Shown piece by piece: positions 36,714 through 44,983 of a DNA stretch of 64,000 nucleotides (the stretch's first letter is position 1; every line of letters begins with the position of its first letter). A program made the position numbers and the translations under genes. The notes under the pieces are model-generated. The model did no database searches, was not told where the DNA came from, and worked only from the letters and a program-made list of their open reading frames with translations. Source of the stretch: Algibacter amylolyticus (lineage in GTDB: Bacteria > Bacteroidota > Bacteroidia > Flavobacteriales > Flavobacteriaceae); contig NZ_JACHGE010000003.1 in NCBI RefSeq assembly GCF_014202225.1, forward strand, positions 62,001 to 126,000, given 5' to 3'.

Positions 36714-38882
36714 TTACTTTTTAACAGCTTCAACAAGTTCCAATTGATCTAGGCTAACATTGGTTGTAAACATCCCGTAATTAACAACGGCTTTGTTTTT
36801 TTCTATTTTATCAATAGTACCAATGGCGCGACCATCTTCCATTCTTACACGGTCTCCAATACGAATAATGGCTTTTGGTTTAGGCGCTTCAATAGCTTGT
36901 TGTTTTGCTATTTTTTTCTTTTTCCTAATAACTTCAACTTTCTTTTCTGCTTCTTGTTTTACTTGGTTTTCTTTAGCTTTTATAGCTTTCTTTTGTTTGG
37001 CTGTAACTTTTTTACGTTTCGAGTTTTCAATCTGTACGACTTTAAAAAGCTCGTCCATTAAGGCCTTTTTCTGCTTATTGGTGAAATATTTTTCAGCAAT
37101 ATCATTTACTTTTTGTCCTAAGTAAATTAAGCGCTGGTTGCTATCGTATAACTCTTGATAGCTTTCTAGTTTTTTCTGAATCTTGTTATTAATTTCTTCA
37201 AGTTTATCGGCTTCTTCAAGCTTCTTTTTCTCGTTTTGTTTTAGCGATTGCCCTGTTTTCTCAAGTTTAGAACGTTCTTTTTGTAATTTAGCAATAGTAG
37301 CATCAAAACGTACTTTGCTGCGCTCAATTTTCTTTTTAGCACGATTTATTAAACTATACGGAATACCGTTTTTTTGTGCAACTTCAAATGTAAAACTACT
37401 TCCGGCTTGACCGATAACCAATTTAAAAAGCGGTTCTAAACTACGTTCATCAAAAAGCATATTAGCATTAAGCATAAATGGCAATTCATTAGCTAATATT
37501 TTTAAGTTGGAGTAATGTGTGGTAATAATGCCGTAAGCTTCACGGTGGTAAAACTCCTCCAAAAACGTTTCGGCCAAAGCACCACCAAGTTCAGGATCAC
37601 TTCCTGTTCCAAATTCATCAATTAAAAAGAGTGTATTTTTATTACACTTTCTTAAAAAGTAATTCATTTGTTTTAATCGGTAACTATAGGTACTTAAATG
37701 GTTTTCAATAGATTGGTTGTCACCAATATCACTTAAAATTCTATCAAACAAACAGACTTTACTGCGCTCATGTACCGGAATAAGCATCCCACTTTGTAGC
37801 ATAACTTGCAGTAACCCCACGGTTTTTAATGTAATACTCTTTCCGCCGGCATTGGGACCAGAAATAACAATTATTCGGCTGTCATTTTTTAATTCTATAG
37901 TCTGTGGAAATGTTTTTTCTTTCTTCTCTAAATTGTTTAAATAGAGTAGTGGGTGGTATGCATCTCGTAAAAACAGACTTCTCTCTTCCGAAAATTCAGG
38001 AAGAATACCATTCATAGATTTGGCGTATTTCGCTTTCGCGGAAATAACATCTATATCAATCAAGAAGTTCTGGTAGTCTTTTAATAATGGTAAAAACGGA
38101 CGAATAAAATCGGTGACTTCTTTTAAAATACGAACAACTTCTTCTGATTCTTCATACTCTAAATTATTAAGTTCTCTGCTGTATCTTAAGGTGGTTTCTG
38201 GTTCTATGTAAACAATACTTCCTGTTTTACTGCCTCCCATTATGGAGCCTTTAACTTTACGTCTATACATCGCTTTTACAGCTAGTACGCGCTTGTTATC
38301 TACAACAGATTCTCTAATGTCATCTAAATACTCTAAAGCATGATAGGTGTTTAAAGCACTAGTAAAACTAGCGTTTATTTTACCTTTTATGTTATTTATA
38401 GATTGTCTTAAATCGAAAAGTAAGCTGGAAGCGTTGTCTTTTATATCTCCAAAACGATCTACAATACCATCTACTTTTTCTATTAGAATTTTGGTTACCT
38501 CAATATGCGAAGCGAAGGCATTTAAATTAGGGTAGTACTCTGCAAACTTTTTTAAGAAAACTACAATTTCATTTACCGTAATAGACATGGCCACGATTTT
38601 TTTTAAGCCATGTACTTCTAGAAATGTGTTTTCTATATTAAGTAACTTAATTTCTTTGGTAATGGTATCGAAACCATGGTTTGGTATGCGGTTATCGTTA
38701 TAAAATGACGATACGTATTCATTGGTTAAACTTAAGGCTATTTGTAACTCTTCTTTGGTTTTAAAAGGCAAAATTTCCAATGCTTTTTCGTGCCCAAGAG
38801 GTGTAATACAAAGTTCGCTAACTTGCTGTAAAACCGTTTGAAATTCTAAATCTTGTAATGTTTTTTCGTGAATGTGAATCAT
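36714..38882 (-). CDS. mutS2: MutS2-type ATPase, no Smr domain
   Basis: A 722-residue MutS-family ATPase. The ABC-type domain has Walker A SGPNAGGKS (about 335-343), with FLIDEFGTGSDPELGGAL as Walker B and signature. A long charged coiled coil (about 500-660) and a KOW-like end (IRIGDRVRMEDGRAIGTIDKI) follow. It stops at EAVKK with no C-terminal Smr nuclease domain, unlike Bacillus MutS2, which ends with KOW and Smr. It is likely to act on branched DNA or on stalled ribosomes, but the cutting or splitting step would need a separate partner. It carries the TTTCCGCGAAAGCGAAA word in frame at 38028-38044. Confidence 0.88.
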   Translation of the reverse strand: MIHIHEKTLQDLEFQTVLQQVSELCITPLGHEKALEILPFKTKEELQIALSLTNEYVSSFYNDNRIPNHGFDTITKEIKLLNIENTFLEVHGLKKIVAMSITVNEIVVFLKKFAEYYPNLNAFASHIEVTKILIEKVDGIVDRFGDIKDNASSLLFDLRQSINNIKGKINASFTSALNTYHALEYLDDIRESVVDNKRVLAVKAMYRRKVKGSIMGGSKTGSIVYIEPETTLRYSRELNNLEYEESEEVVRILKEVTDFIRPFLPLLKDYQNFLIDIDVISAKAKYAKSMNGILPEFSEERSLFLRDAYHPLLYLNNLEKKEKTFPQTIELKNDSRIIVISGPNAGGKSITLKTVGLLQVMLQSGMLIPVHERSKVCLFDRILSDIGDNQSIENHLSTYSYRLKQMNYFLRKCNKNTLFLIDEFGTGSDPELGGALAETFLEEFYHREAYGIITTHYSNLKILANELPFMLNANMLFDERSLEPLFKLVIGQAGSSFTFEVAQKNGIPYSLINRAKKKIERSKVRFDATIAKLQKERSKLEKTGQSLKQNEKKKLEEADKLEEINNKIQKKLESYQELYDSNQRLIYLGQKVNDIAEKYFTNKQKKALMDELFKVVQIENSKRKKVTAKQKKAIKAKENQVKQEAEKKVEVIRKKKKIAKQQAIEAPKPKAIIRIGDRVRMEDGRAIGTIDKIEKNKAVVNYGMFTTNVSLDQLELVEAVKK

Positions 38883-39004
38883 TCCTAAATATGTAACTCG
38901 TTTTGTTGGTGTAAAAATAGCTTTTTTGAAGCATTTAGTGGCGCACTTCTGGTTGAAACCTTAATTTGATAAATAGATTGTTTATTTAGCGTCGACTTTG
39001 ATAA

Positions 39005-40015
39005 TTATGATTCAGAATTTAATTCCTTCATTATTTCAGCAAAATAACGATACGATTTAATTCTACTATTAGCATCGTACGTATTAGTAACCGCAATAAG
39101 TTCGTCTACTTGTGTTTCGTTTAAAAAGTCTTGAATGTCCTGCTTTACAGTACTTTTACTACCTATAAAGGTGTATTTAGTCATTTGTTTAACAGCAGGA
39201 TGTTTCATGGTTTCTCTTAATTCTGCTGTCATTTCCATAGGTTTTTCTAAATGTTCGCGTTTAGTACTTGTTAATAGAGCGATTATCATTTTAAAAAAGG
39301 AGGTTGCCATAGTTTCGGCTTCTTCGTCAGTATCTGCAATAAAAACATTAATTCCCGCTATTACGTAAGGTGTTTCAAGTGACTCAGAAGGTTTAAATTC
39401 ATTTCTATAAATCGTTATAGCATTATGTAAATGTGCGGTTGCAAAATGGCTTGCAAAGGCGTAGGGCAAGCCTTTTTTAGCTGCTAAATGTGCACTGTCT
39501 GTACTAGAGCCTAAAATATAAATAGGCACAGGTACACCTTCGGCAATGGGCACTCTAACTTTGGATATGCTGTTTTCTGCCGAAAAATAATTCTGAATCT
39601 GTTCAATATCTTGAGGAAACGAATGTGTAGCCTTCAAAAAATTAGGACGAATGGCATGCGCCGTTTCTTGGTCGGTACCCGGAGCTCTTCCCAATCCTAA
39701 ATCTATTCTATTAGGGAATAAAGTTCCTAGAGTTCCAAATTGCTCGGTTATAATAAAAGGGGAGTGGTTTGGTAGCATTATACCGCCAGATCCAACGCGT
39801 AGTGTTTTAGTTTTCTGCGCTACTTGGCTAATAATAATTTGAGGCGCATTACTAGCAATGCCTGCCATATTATGGTGCTCTGCGTACCAAACGCGTTTGT
39901 AACCAAAGGATTCAGCTTTTTTTGCTAATTCAATGCTGGCCTTTAAAGTTTGTTGGTATGTTTTCCCTTCAGAAACAATAACAAGATCTAAAATGGAATA
40001 TGCGGTTTGTTTCAT
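39005..40015 (-). CDS. LLM class flavin-dependent oxidoreductase
   Basis: A 336-residue luciferase-like monooxygenase family protein. Marks are SILDLVIVSEGK at the N-terminus, YKRVWYAEHHNMAGIASNAPQ, LRVGSGGIMLPNHSPFIITEQFGTL, and DLGLGRAPGTD. The pattern is that of the MsnO8/alkanal-monooxygenase-like subgroup. It uses FMNH2 and oxygen in the cytoplasm; the substrate is not known. It lies 82 bases from miaE and 122 from mutS2, all minus strand. Confidence 0.88.
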   Translation of the reverse strand: MKQTAYSILDLVIVSEGKTYQQTLKASIELAKKAESFGYKRVWYAEHHNMAGIASNAPQIIISQVAQKTKTLRVGSGGIMLPNHSPFIITEQFGTLGTLFPNRIDLGLGRAPGTDQETAHAIRPNFLKATHSFPQDIEQIQNYFSAENSISKVRVPIAEGVPVPIYILGSSTDSAHLAAKKGLPYAFASHFATAHLHNAITIYRNEFKPSESLETPYVIAGINVFIADTDEEAETMATSFFKMIIALLTSTKREHLEKPMEMTAELRETMKHPAVKQMTKYTFIGSKSTVKQDIQDFLNETQVDELIAVTNTYDANSRIKSYRYFAEIMKELNSES

Positions 40016-40097
40016 GCAATTGTAGTAAATGAAATGCGAGCTTTAATCGTTAAAAAGAATAGCGATGATTTTTTTCTAGAAATAATAAAATTGATGA

Positions 40098-40679
40098 TTA
40101 ACCGTGTATGGTTTCAGATTTTCCATATTTCTGAATCACTTGGCCTTCAAACTCAATAAGTTCTTGCCAGCGTTTATCAACATCAATGCCCTTTCCGTAT
40201 TGTCTAGCAAAGCCTATAAACGTGGTATAGTGTCCAGCTTCGCTAATCATTAAATCATGATAAAACTTCGATAATTCTGGGTCTTTTATACGTTTAGATA
40301 ACAGTTTAAAACGTTCGCAACTGCGCGCCTCAATCATTGCCGAAAACAGAAGACGATCTACCATACTTTGTTGCCTGTTTCCGCCTTTGTTCATAAACTT
40401 ATAAAGCTCATTAACATAGTGGTCTTTACGTTCTCTACCTAGTACGTAACCACGTTTTTTTATAATGTCATGAACCATTTGAAAATGTTCTAACTCCTCT
40501 TGAGCCAATTTTATTAACTCGGTAACAAGTTCCTCATGTTCGCTATTATTAGTAATAATAGTAATAGCATTGGTAGCTGCTTTTTGCTCGCACCAGGCAT
40601 GATCGGTAAGTATTTCTTCAATATTCGATTCTACAATGTTTACCCAACGCGGGTCTGTTGCTAATTTTAAACCAAGCAT
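40098..40679 (-). CDS. miaE: tRNA-(ms2io6A)-hydroxylase
   Basis: A 193-residue helical diiron protein of the ferritin-like fold. It hydroxylates the isopentenyl group of ms2i6A37 on tRNAs that read UNN codons. Diiron ligands can be placed: a first Glu in SNIEEILTDHAWCE, EELEHFQMVH for the E-x-x-H pair, EARSCERFKLL, and EAGHYTTF for the second. Length and order match MiaE. Activity needs miaA and miaB elsewhere. Confidence 0.92.
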   Translation of the reverse strand: MLGLKLATDPRWVNIVESNIEEILTDHAWCEQKAATNAITIITNNSEHEELVTELIKLAQEELEHFQMVHDIIKKRGYVLGRERKDHYVNELYKFMNKGGNRQQSMVDRLLFSAMIEARSCERFKLLSKRIKDPELSKFYHDLMISEAGHYTTFIGFARQYGKGIDVDKRWQELIEFEGQVIQKYGKSETIHG

Positions 40680-40738
40680 ATTTTTTTGTTTTTTGTAAAA
40701 GTAGGTATAATCATTAAAATTATACGTAATAATTATTT

Positions 40739-40901
40739 GGGCATTCCCTAAAGGTCGGGCTTTCCACTATATCTTTTTAAAGGGTTATTGCAATAAAACG
40801 AGGTTTGTGGTAATTTATTAAAATCTAGAAATTACTAAGTCCATTGCTTTAAAACTTTAAAAAGGATGCCGTTGCAATCCCTAATGCGAGTTACGTAATG
40901 T
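40739..40901 (+). repeat. dispersed repeat, copy E (expanded variant)
   Basis: GGGCATTCCCTAAAGGTCGGGCTTTCCACTAT lies at one end and GGATGCCGTTGCAATCCCTAATGCGAG at the other, with unrelated AT-rich sequence between them. The outer ends resemble those of copies G and H, but an insertion of about 75 bases has parted them. It occupies most of the 281-base gap between miaE and recG, oriented opposite to the other copies relative to the gene whose 3' end it follows (recG). Confidence 0.55.
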
Positions 40902-40930
40902 TATAAAGTTAATAAATTCAAATCAAGTTG

Positions 40931-40963
40931 GTCTCCCGTCTCCCGTCATCAGTCTTCCGTCTA
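40931..40963. repeat. short TCTTCCGTC-type repeats after recG
   Basis: GTCTCCCGTCTCCCGTCATC followed by AGTCTTCCGTC is a small run of the same words seen in the large array at 54416-54660. It is next to the recG stop codon. Confidence 0.5.
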
Positions 40964-43063
40964 GCTAATATAATTCCAAATATTTTTAAACTTACTAAGT
41001 TGCTTATATGTGTTTAAATACACTTGATTTTCAGGAAGCGCCAACGAAGGGTCTATTTTTAATACCGATTTAGCATGGTGTCTTGCCAGCTGTAAAATAT
41101 AGTTATCCTTAATAATGTCGGCTATTTTAAGGTTTAAAACGCCACTTTGTTGTGTGCCCATTATATCGCCTGGGCCACGTAATCTTAAATCCACTTCCGC
41201 AATTTCAAAACCATCATTCGTTCTAACCATAGTTTCTAATCTGGTTTTACTGTTTGCACTAAGTTTATGGCTAGTCATTAAAATACAATAACTCTGTTCA
41301 GCACCACGACCAACACGACCGCGCAATTGGTGTAATTGCGATAAGCCAAAGCGTTCGGCGCTTTCAATAATCATTACAGATGCATTAGGCACGTTTACAC
41401 CAACCTCAATAACCGTTGTAGCCACCATAATTTGTGTTTCGCCCTTAATAAAGCGTTGCATTTCATAATCTTTATCGGCAGGTTTCATTTTTCCATGAAC
41501 AATAGAGGTTTGATATTTTGGCATAGGGAAGTCTCTAGATATACTTTCATAGCCATCCATTAAATCTTTATAATCCATTTTTTCGTTCTCCTTTATTAAA
41601 GGATAAACAATATAAATTTGACGTCCTTTATCAATTTCATCTCGAATAAATTTAAAAACATTTAATCGGTTTTTATCAAATCTATGAACCGTTTTTATGG
41701 CCTTTCTTCCGGGTGGTAATTCATCAATAATCGAGATGTCTAAATCGCCATAAACCGACATAGCTAATGTTCTAGGAATTGGTGTTGCGGTCATAACCAA
41801 AACGTGCGGTGGAAGTTTGTTTTTCTTCCATAATTTACTGCGTTGTTTTACGCCAAATCGATGTTGCTCATCTATAATAGCGAGCCCCAAATTTTTGAAT
41901 TTTACTTTATCTTCTAGAAGGGCGTGTGTGCCTATTAAAATTTGTAATTCGCCATTTTCTAACGATTCGTGAATTATTTTTCGTTTTGAAGTTTTAGTTG
42001 AGCCTGTTAGTATTTCTATGCTGATATTTAGTTTGTTACACCATTCAAGTAATCCGTTATAGTGCTGGACTGACAAAATTTCAGTCGGCGCCATTAAGCA
42101 AGCTTGAAAATCATTGTCAAGCGCCATGAGCATTGACATAAAGGCTACAATGGTCTTGCCAGAACCTACATCGCCCTGTAAAAGTCGATTCATTTGTGCG
42201 TTACTGCCTAAATCTGCGCGAATTTCTTTTAAAACACGTTTTTGGGCATTGGTTAATTGGAAGGGTAAATGGTCTTTAAAAAAGGAATTAAAATAGGTGC
42301 CAACTTGATTAAATGGAAAGCCTTTTATTTTCGATTTATGAATTAAATTTTTAATAATTAATTGCAATTGAATATAAAATAACTCTTCAAATTTAAGCCG
42401 GAATTGTGCCCTTGAAAGTAGCTCTTGATTCTTTGGGAAATGCACATTAAAAAGAGCAGATTGTTTACTAATTAATTTTAATTCTGAACGTAAATTATCA
42501 GAAAGTGTTTCTGTAAATCTCCCCTTGGTTTCCAGAAATAATTGCTGCATGATTTTATTAATCACGCGATTTGTTATGCCTCTATTGTTTAATTTTTCGG
42601 TTGATGGATATACAGGTTGCATAGCCGAACGCATATTTTTTTCATGGTCTTCTAGCAATTCTAGCTCCGGATGTGCCATATTAAATTTACCACTAAACCA
42701 GTTGGTTTTTCCAAAGGCTACATAGGTTTTATTTAATATTAAGCTGTCCTTAAGCCATTTTTGCCCACGAAACCAAACCAGTTCCATGGTTCCGGTATCG
42801 TCTTGAAACGTACCTACTAAACGTTTACCACGCTTTTGTGCAACTTCCTTAAAGCTTGTTATTTTTCCAATAACCTGTACATCGGCATTGTTGCGTTGTA
42901 GTTGGTTAATTTTGTAATACTGCGTCCTGTCTATGTATCTATTTGGAAATAAGTTAATTAAATCTTGATAGGTGTGAATACCTAACTCCTTACGTAGCAA
43001 ATCGGCACGATTTGGACCAACGCCTTTTAAATAATCTATTGGAGTTTGTAGGTTTACAGACAT
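40961..43063 (-). CDS. recG: ATP-dependent DNA helicase RecG
   Basis: A 700-residue superfamily 2 helicase that remodels stalled replication forks and Holliday junctions. An N-terminal wedge/OB domain (about 1-190, with VQVIGKITSFKEVAQKRGK) is followed by Walker A LLQGDVGSGKT, the DEQH box (IIDEQHRFGV), TATPIPRTLAMSVYG, and helicase motifs VATTVIEVGVNVPNA and QLHQLRGRVGR. Length matches the family. It lies upstream of miaE across a gap with a repeat. Confidence 0.95.
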   Translation of the reverse strand: MSVNLQTPIDYLKGVGPNRADLLRKELGIHTYQDLINLFPNRYIDRTQYYKINQLQRNNADVQVIGKITSFKEVAQKRGKRLVGTFQDDTGTMELVWFRGQKWLKDSLILNKTYVAFGKTNWFSGKFNMAHPELELLEDHEKNMRSAMQPVYPSTEKLNNRGITNRVINKIMQQLFLETKGRFTETLSDNLRSELKLISKQSALFNVHFPKNQELLSRAQFRLKFEELFYIQLQLIIKNLIHKSKIKGFPFNQVGTYFNSFFKDHLPFQLTNAQKRVLKEIRADLGSNAQMNRLLQGDVGSGKTIVAFMSMLMALDNDFQACLMAPTEILSVQHYNGLLEWCNKLNISIEILTGSTKTSKRKIIHESLENGELQILIGTHALLEDKVKFKNLGLAIIDEQHRFGVKQRSKLWKKNKLPPHVLVMTATPIPRTLAMSVYGDLDISIIDELPPGRKAIKTVHRFDKNRLNVFKFIRDEIDKGRQIYIVYPLIKENEKMDYKDLMDGYESISRDFPMPKYQTSIVHGKMKPADKDYEMQRFIKGETQIMVATTVIEVGVNVPNASVMIIESAERFGLSQLHQLRGRVGRGAEQSYCILMTSHKLSANSKTRLETMVRTNDGFEIAEVDLRLRGPGDIMGTQQSGVLNLKIADIIKDNYILQLARHHAKSVLKIDPSLALPENQVYLNTYKQLSKFKNIWNYIS

Positions 43064-43206
43064 AAATGCGAAATTAATTAAAAAATAAGTCTTATTAAAT
43101 ACTTAGTTTCTTTATGAATTTGTGATGTTTTTAATAGTATTACTATTTTCTTTCTAAAAAATGCTTGAAAAATATGAAATATAGTATGTAATTCTATTTC
43201 ATTAGT

Positions 43207-43214
43207 TAAATTTG
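43207..43214 (+). promoter_or_regulatory. -7 box for the PHP-ACT gene
   Basis: TAAATTTG fits TAnnTTTG, 35 bases before the ATG at 43250. No clear upstream TTTG box. Confidence 0.4.
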
Positions 43215-43249
43215 GTGCTCTTAAAAAACAACTTAACGCATATTGATTG

Positions 43250-44938
43250 ATGAGAAAACTCAACGAATTTATTTGGGAAACACACGGTATTCATGCAGGA
43301 ACCGAGCAAGATCACGTAAAACATGGTATTGATAAATTAGAGGATATAGTTGATAAAGCTATTGAAGCCGGAAACCCAAGTATTACGTTTATAATTCACT
43401 CGCCGCGTTTAACAAGTTTTCGTTATATCGCAGAAACGGATACCAATGTAAAGTTTATTCGTGGTAATAAATCGTACTTAAACTATCCAAAACGTATAGC
43501 AGGACTTCGTGAAAAATACGACGGACAAATAAACATAAAATATGGTGTTGAGTTAGAGTGGATGGGACCAGACATTGGTTTGCAATGGAGTCGTTCTAAG
43601 ATTTTTCAAGCCGAAGACGCCGATTATGTTATTGGTTCTGTGCATTTTGCACCAGAAGGTTTGCCTTATGACGGGTCTAAGGAAGAAGCTCAAGAGTTAT
43701 TAAAAATGCGTGGTAGTCTGGAAGCTTATTGGGGTGGTTATTTTGATGAAATGACCCAAATGATTGAGTGTTTTGGCGATATGATTCAAATTATTGGTCA
43801 TATCGATTTGCCAAAGTTAAATGTAGATATGCCAGAGGCTTTAGTTAATTTTGAAACCAGTGCACACCCATTAGCTAATAGATTCAGAACCCTTTTAGAG
43901 CTTATAGCCGATAGAAATTTATCGCTAGACGTTAATATGGCTGGTAAATTTAAGGGTGTTGGTGTGTATCCTGTGCAAAGTATATTGAGACGTGCCAACG
44001 AACTGCAAATCCCTGTTTGTGTAGGTACAGACACGCATCATGTGCGTTATTATGGCTTAAATTATAAAGAGAGTTTAGAGTATATTCAAGAGGCAGGTTA
44101 CGAGAGTTATGTAAGTTACTCCAAGCTTATCCCGGAGAATCGTACCATTTATGACGACCATGAATTAAAAGTAAAATACACGGTTTTAAATAAGGGTATC
44201 GAGTTGTTAAATCAACGTTTAGATGAAACACAACGAAGAATAATTCCAGATTTTTCGTTTGGAGGTTCGTTTTCAGAGTTTGTAGACATTTATAGAAGTG
44301 CCACAGGAATGGGCGATTATAACGCTATTAGAATTCGAAAATATGGTAAATCCATTACAGTTACCAACGAAATTCCTAAAAACACACAAACCATAGTAAA
44401 TGGGTTGTTTTCGGAGCATTTAGACGAGCCTGGTGTAATCTCTTCATTATTTAATACACTGGCATCAGAAGGTATTAATGTGGAAACAGCGCGTTTAAAA
44501 TCGAATAACGACGGTACTGCAGTTGCATTTTTGTCTTTAGATAATAAAAATGGAAAAGTTCAAAACGCTATCGATTTTACAAAAGGTACCGATGGTGGTT
44601 TGTTTAAATCCTTAACCTATCAAGAACATGCTGCAATGCCTAATTATTATACCGAAGGCGTGTATTTACTTGAAATGGATGGTGTAAAATTAAATTTAGC
44701 GCTAAGGGATAAAGTTATTTTAACGAAGCATATTAATGCGCCTGGGGTTTTATTAATACTATTATCTGCATTGGCATCTAAAAAAATAAATATTATTGAT
44801 TTACGTTTAGGTAAACTAAATAATGTTGGGTACTCAGCGCTTGCTGTAGATGGCGATAGCGATGTGATAAGAGCGCTACTATCAAAACTTGGCGATCAAT
44901 ATTACGAAGCTAATTTAATTGAGTTTCATAGTTTTTAA
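43250..44938 (+). CDS. PHP-domain phosphatase fused to SerA-type ACT domains
   Basis: A 562-residue cytoplasmic protein; I use the ATG at 43250, one codon after a TTG. Residues about 5-290 are a PHP domain of the HisJ/HisK histidinol-phosphate-phosphatase type: WETHGIHAG, IIHSPR, KYGVELEW, VIGSVHF, IIGHIDLPKL and VGTDTHH give the metal-binding His/Glu/Asp set. Residues about 330-390 may be a small link domain, and the end holds two ACT-like domains: DEPGVISSLFNTLASEGINVETARL (about 390-420) and NAPGVLLILLSALASKKINIIDLRLGK (about 495-520), like the ACT domain of 3-phosphoglycerate dehydrogenase. I infer a phosphatase under amino-acid feedback, perhaps for phosphoserine or histidinol phosphate; not proven. 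Confidence 0.78.
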   Translation: MRKLNEFIWETHGIHAGTEQDHVKHGIDKLEDIVDKAIEAGNPSITFIIHSPRLTSFRYIAETDTNVKFIRGNKSYLNYPKRIAGLREKYDGQINIKYGVELEWMGPDIGLQWSRSKIFQAEDADYVIGSVHFAPEGLPYDGSKEEAQELLKMRGSLEAYWGGYFDEMTQMIECFGDMIQIIGHIDLPKLNVDMPEALVNFETSAHPLANRFRTLLELIADRNLSLDVNMAGKFKGVGVYPVQSILRRANELQIPVCVGTDTHHVRYYGLNYKESLEYIQEAGYESYVSYSKLIPENRTIYDDHELKVKYTVLNKGIELLNQRLDETQRRIIPDFSFGGSFSEFVDIYRSATGMGDYNAIRIRKYGKSITVTNEIPKNTQTIVNGLFSEHLDEPGVISSLFNTLASEGINVETARLKSNNDGTAVAFLSLDNKNGKVQNAIDFTKGTDGGLFKSLTYQEHAAMPNYYTEGVYLLEMDGVKLNLALRDKVILTKHINAPGVLLILLSALASKKINIIDLRLGKLNNVGYSALAVDGDSDVIRALLSKLGDQYYEANLIEFHSF

Positions 44939-44983
44939 TATGGTTTTTATGATTTTGGGCTAATCTTTGATATCTTTAAAATC

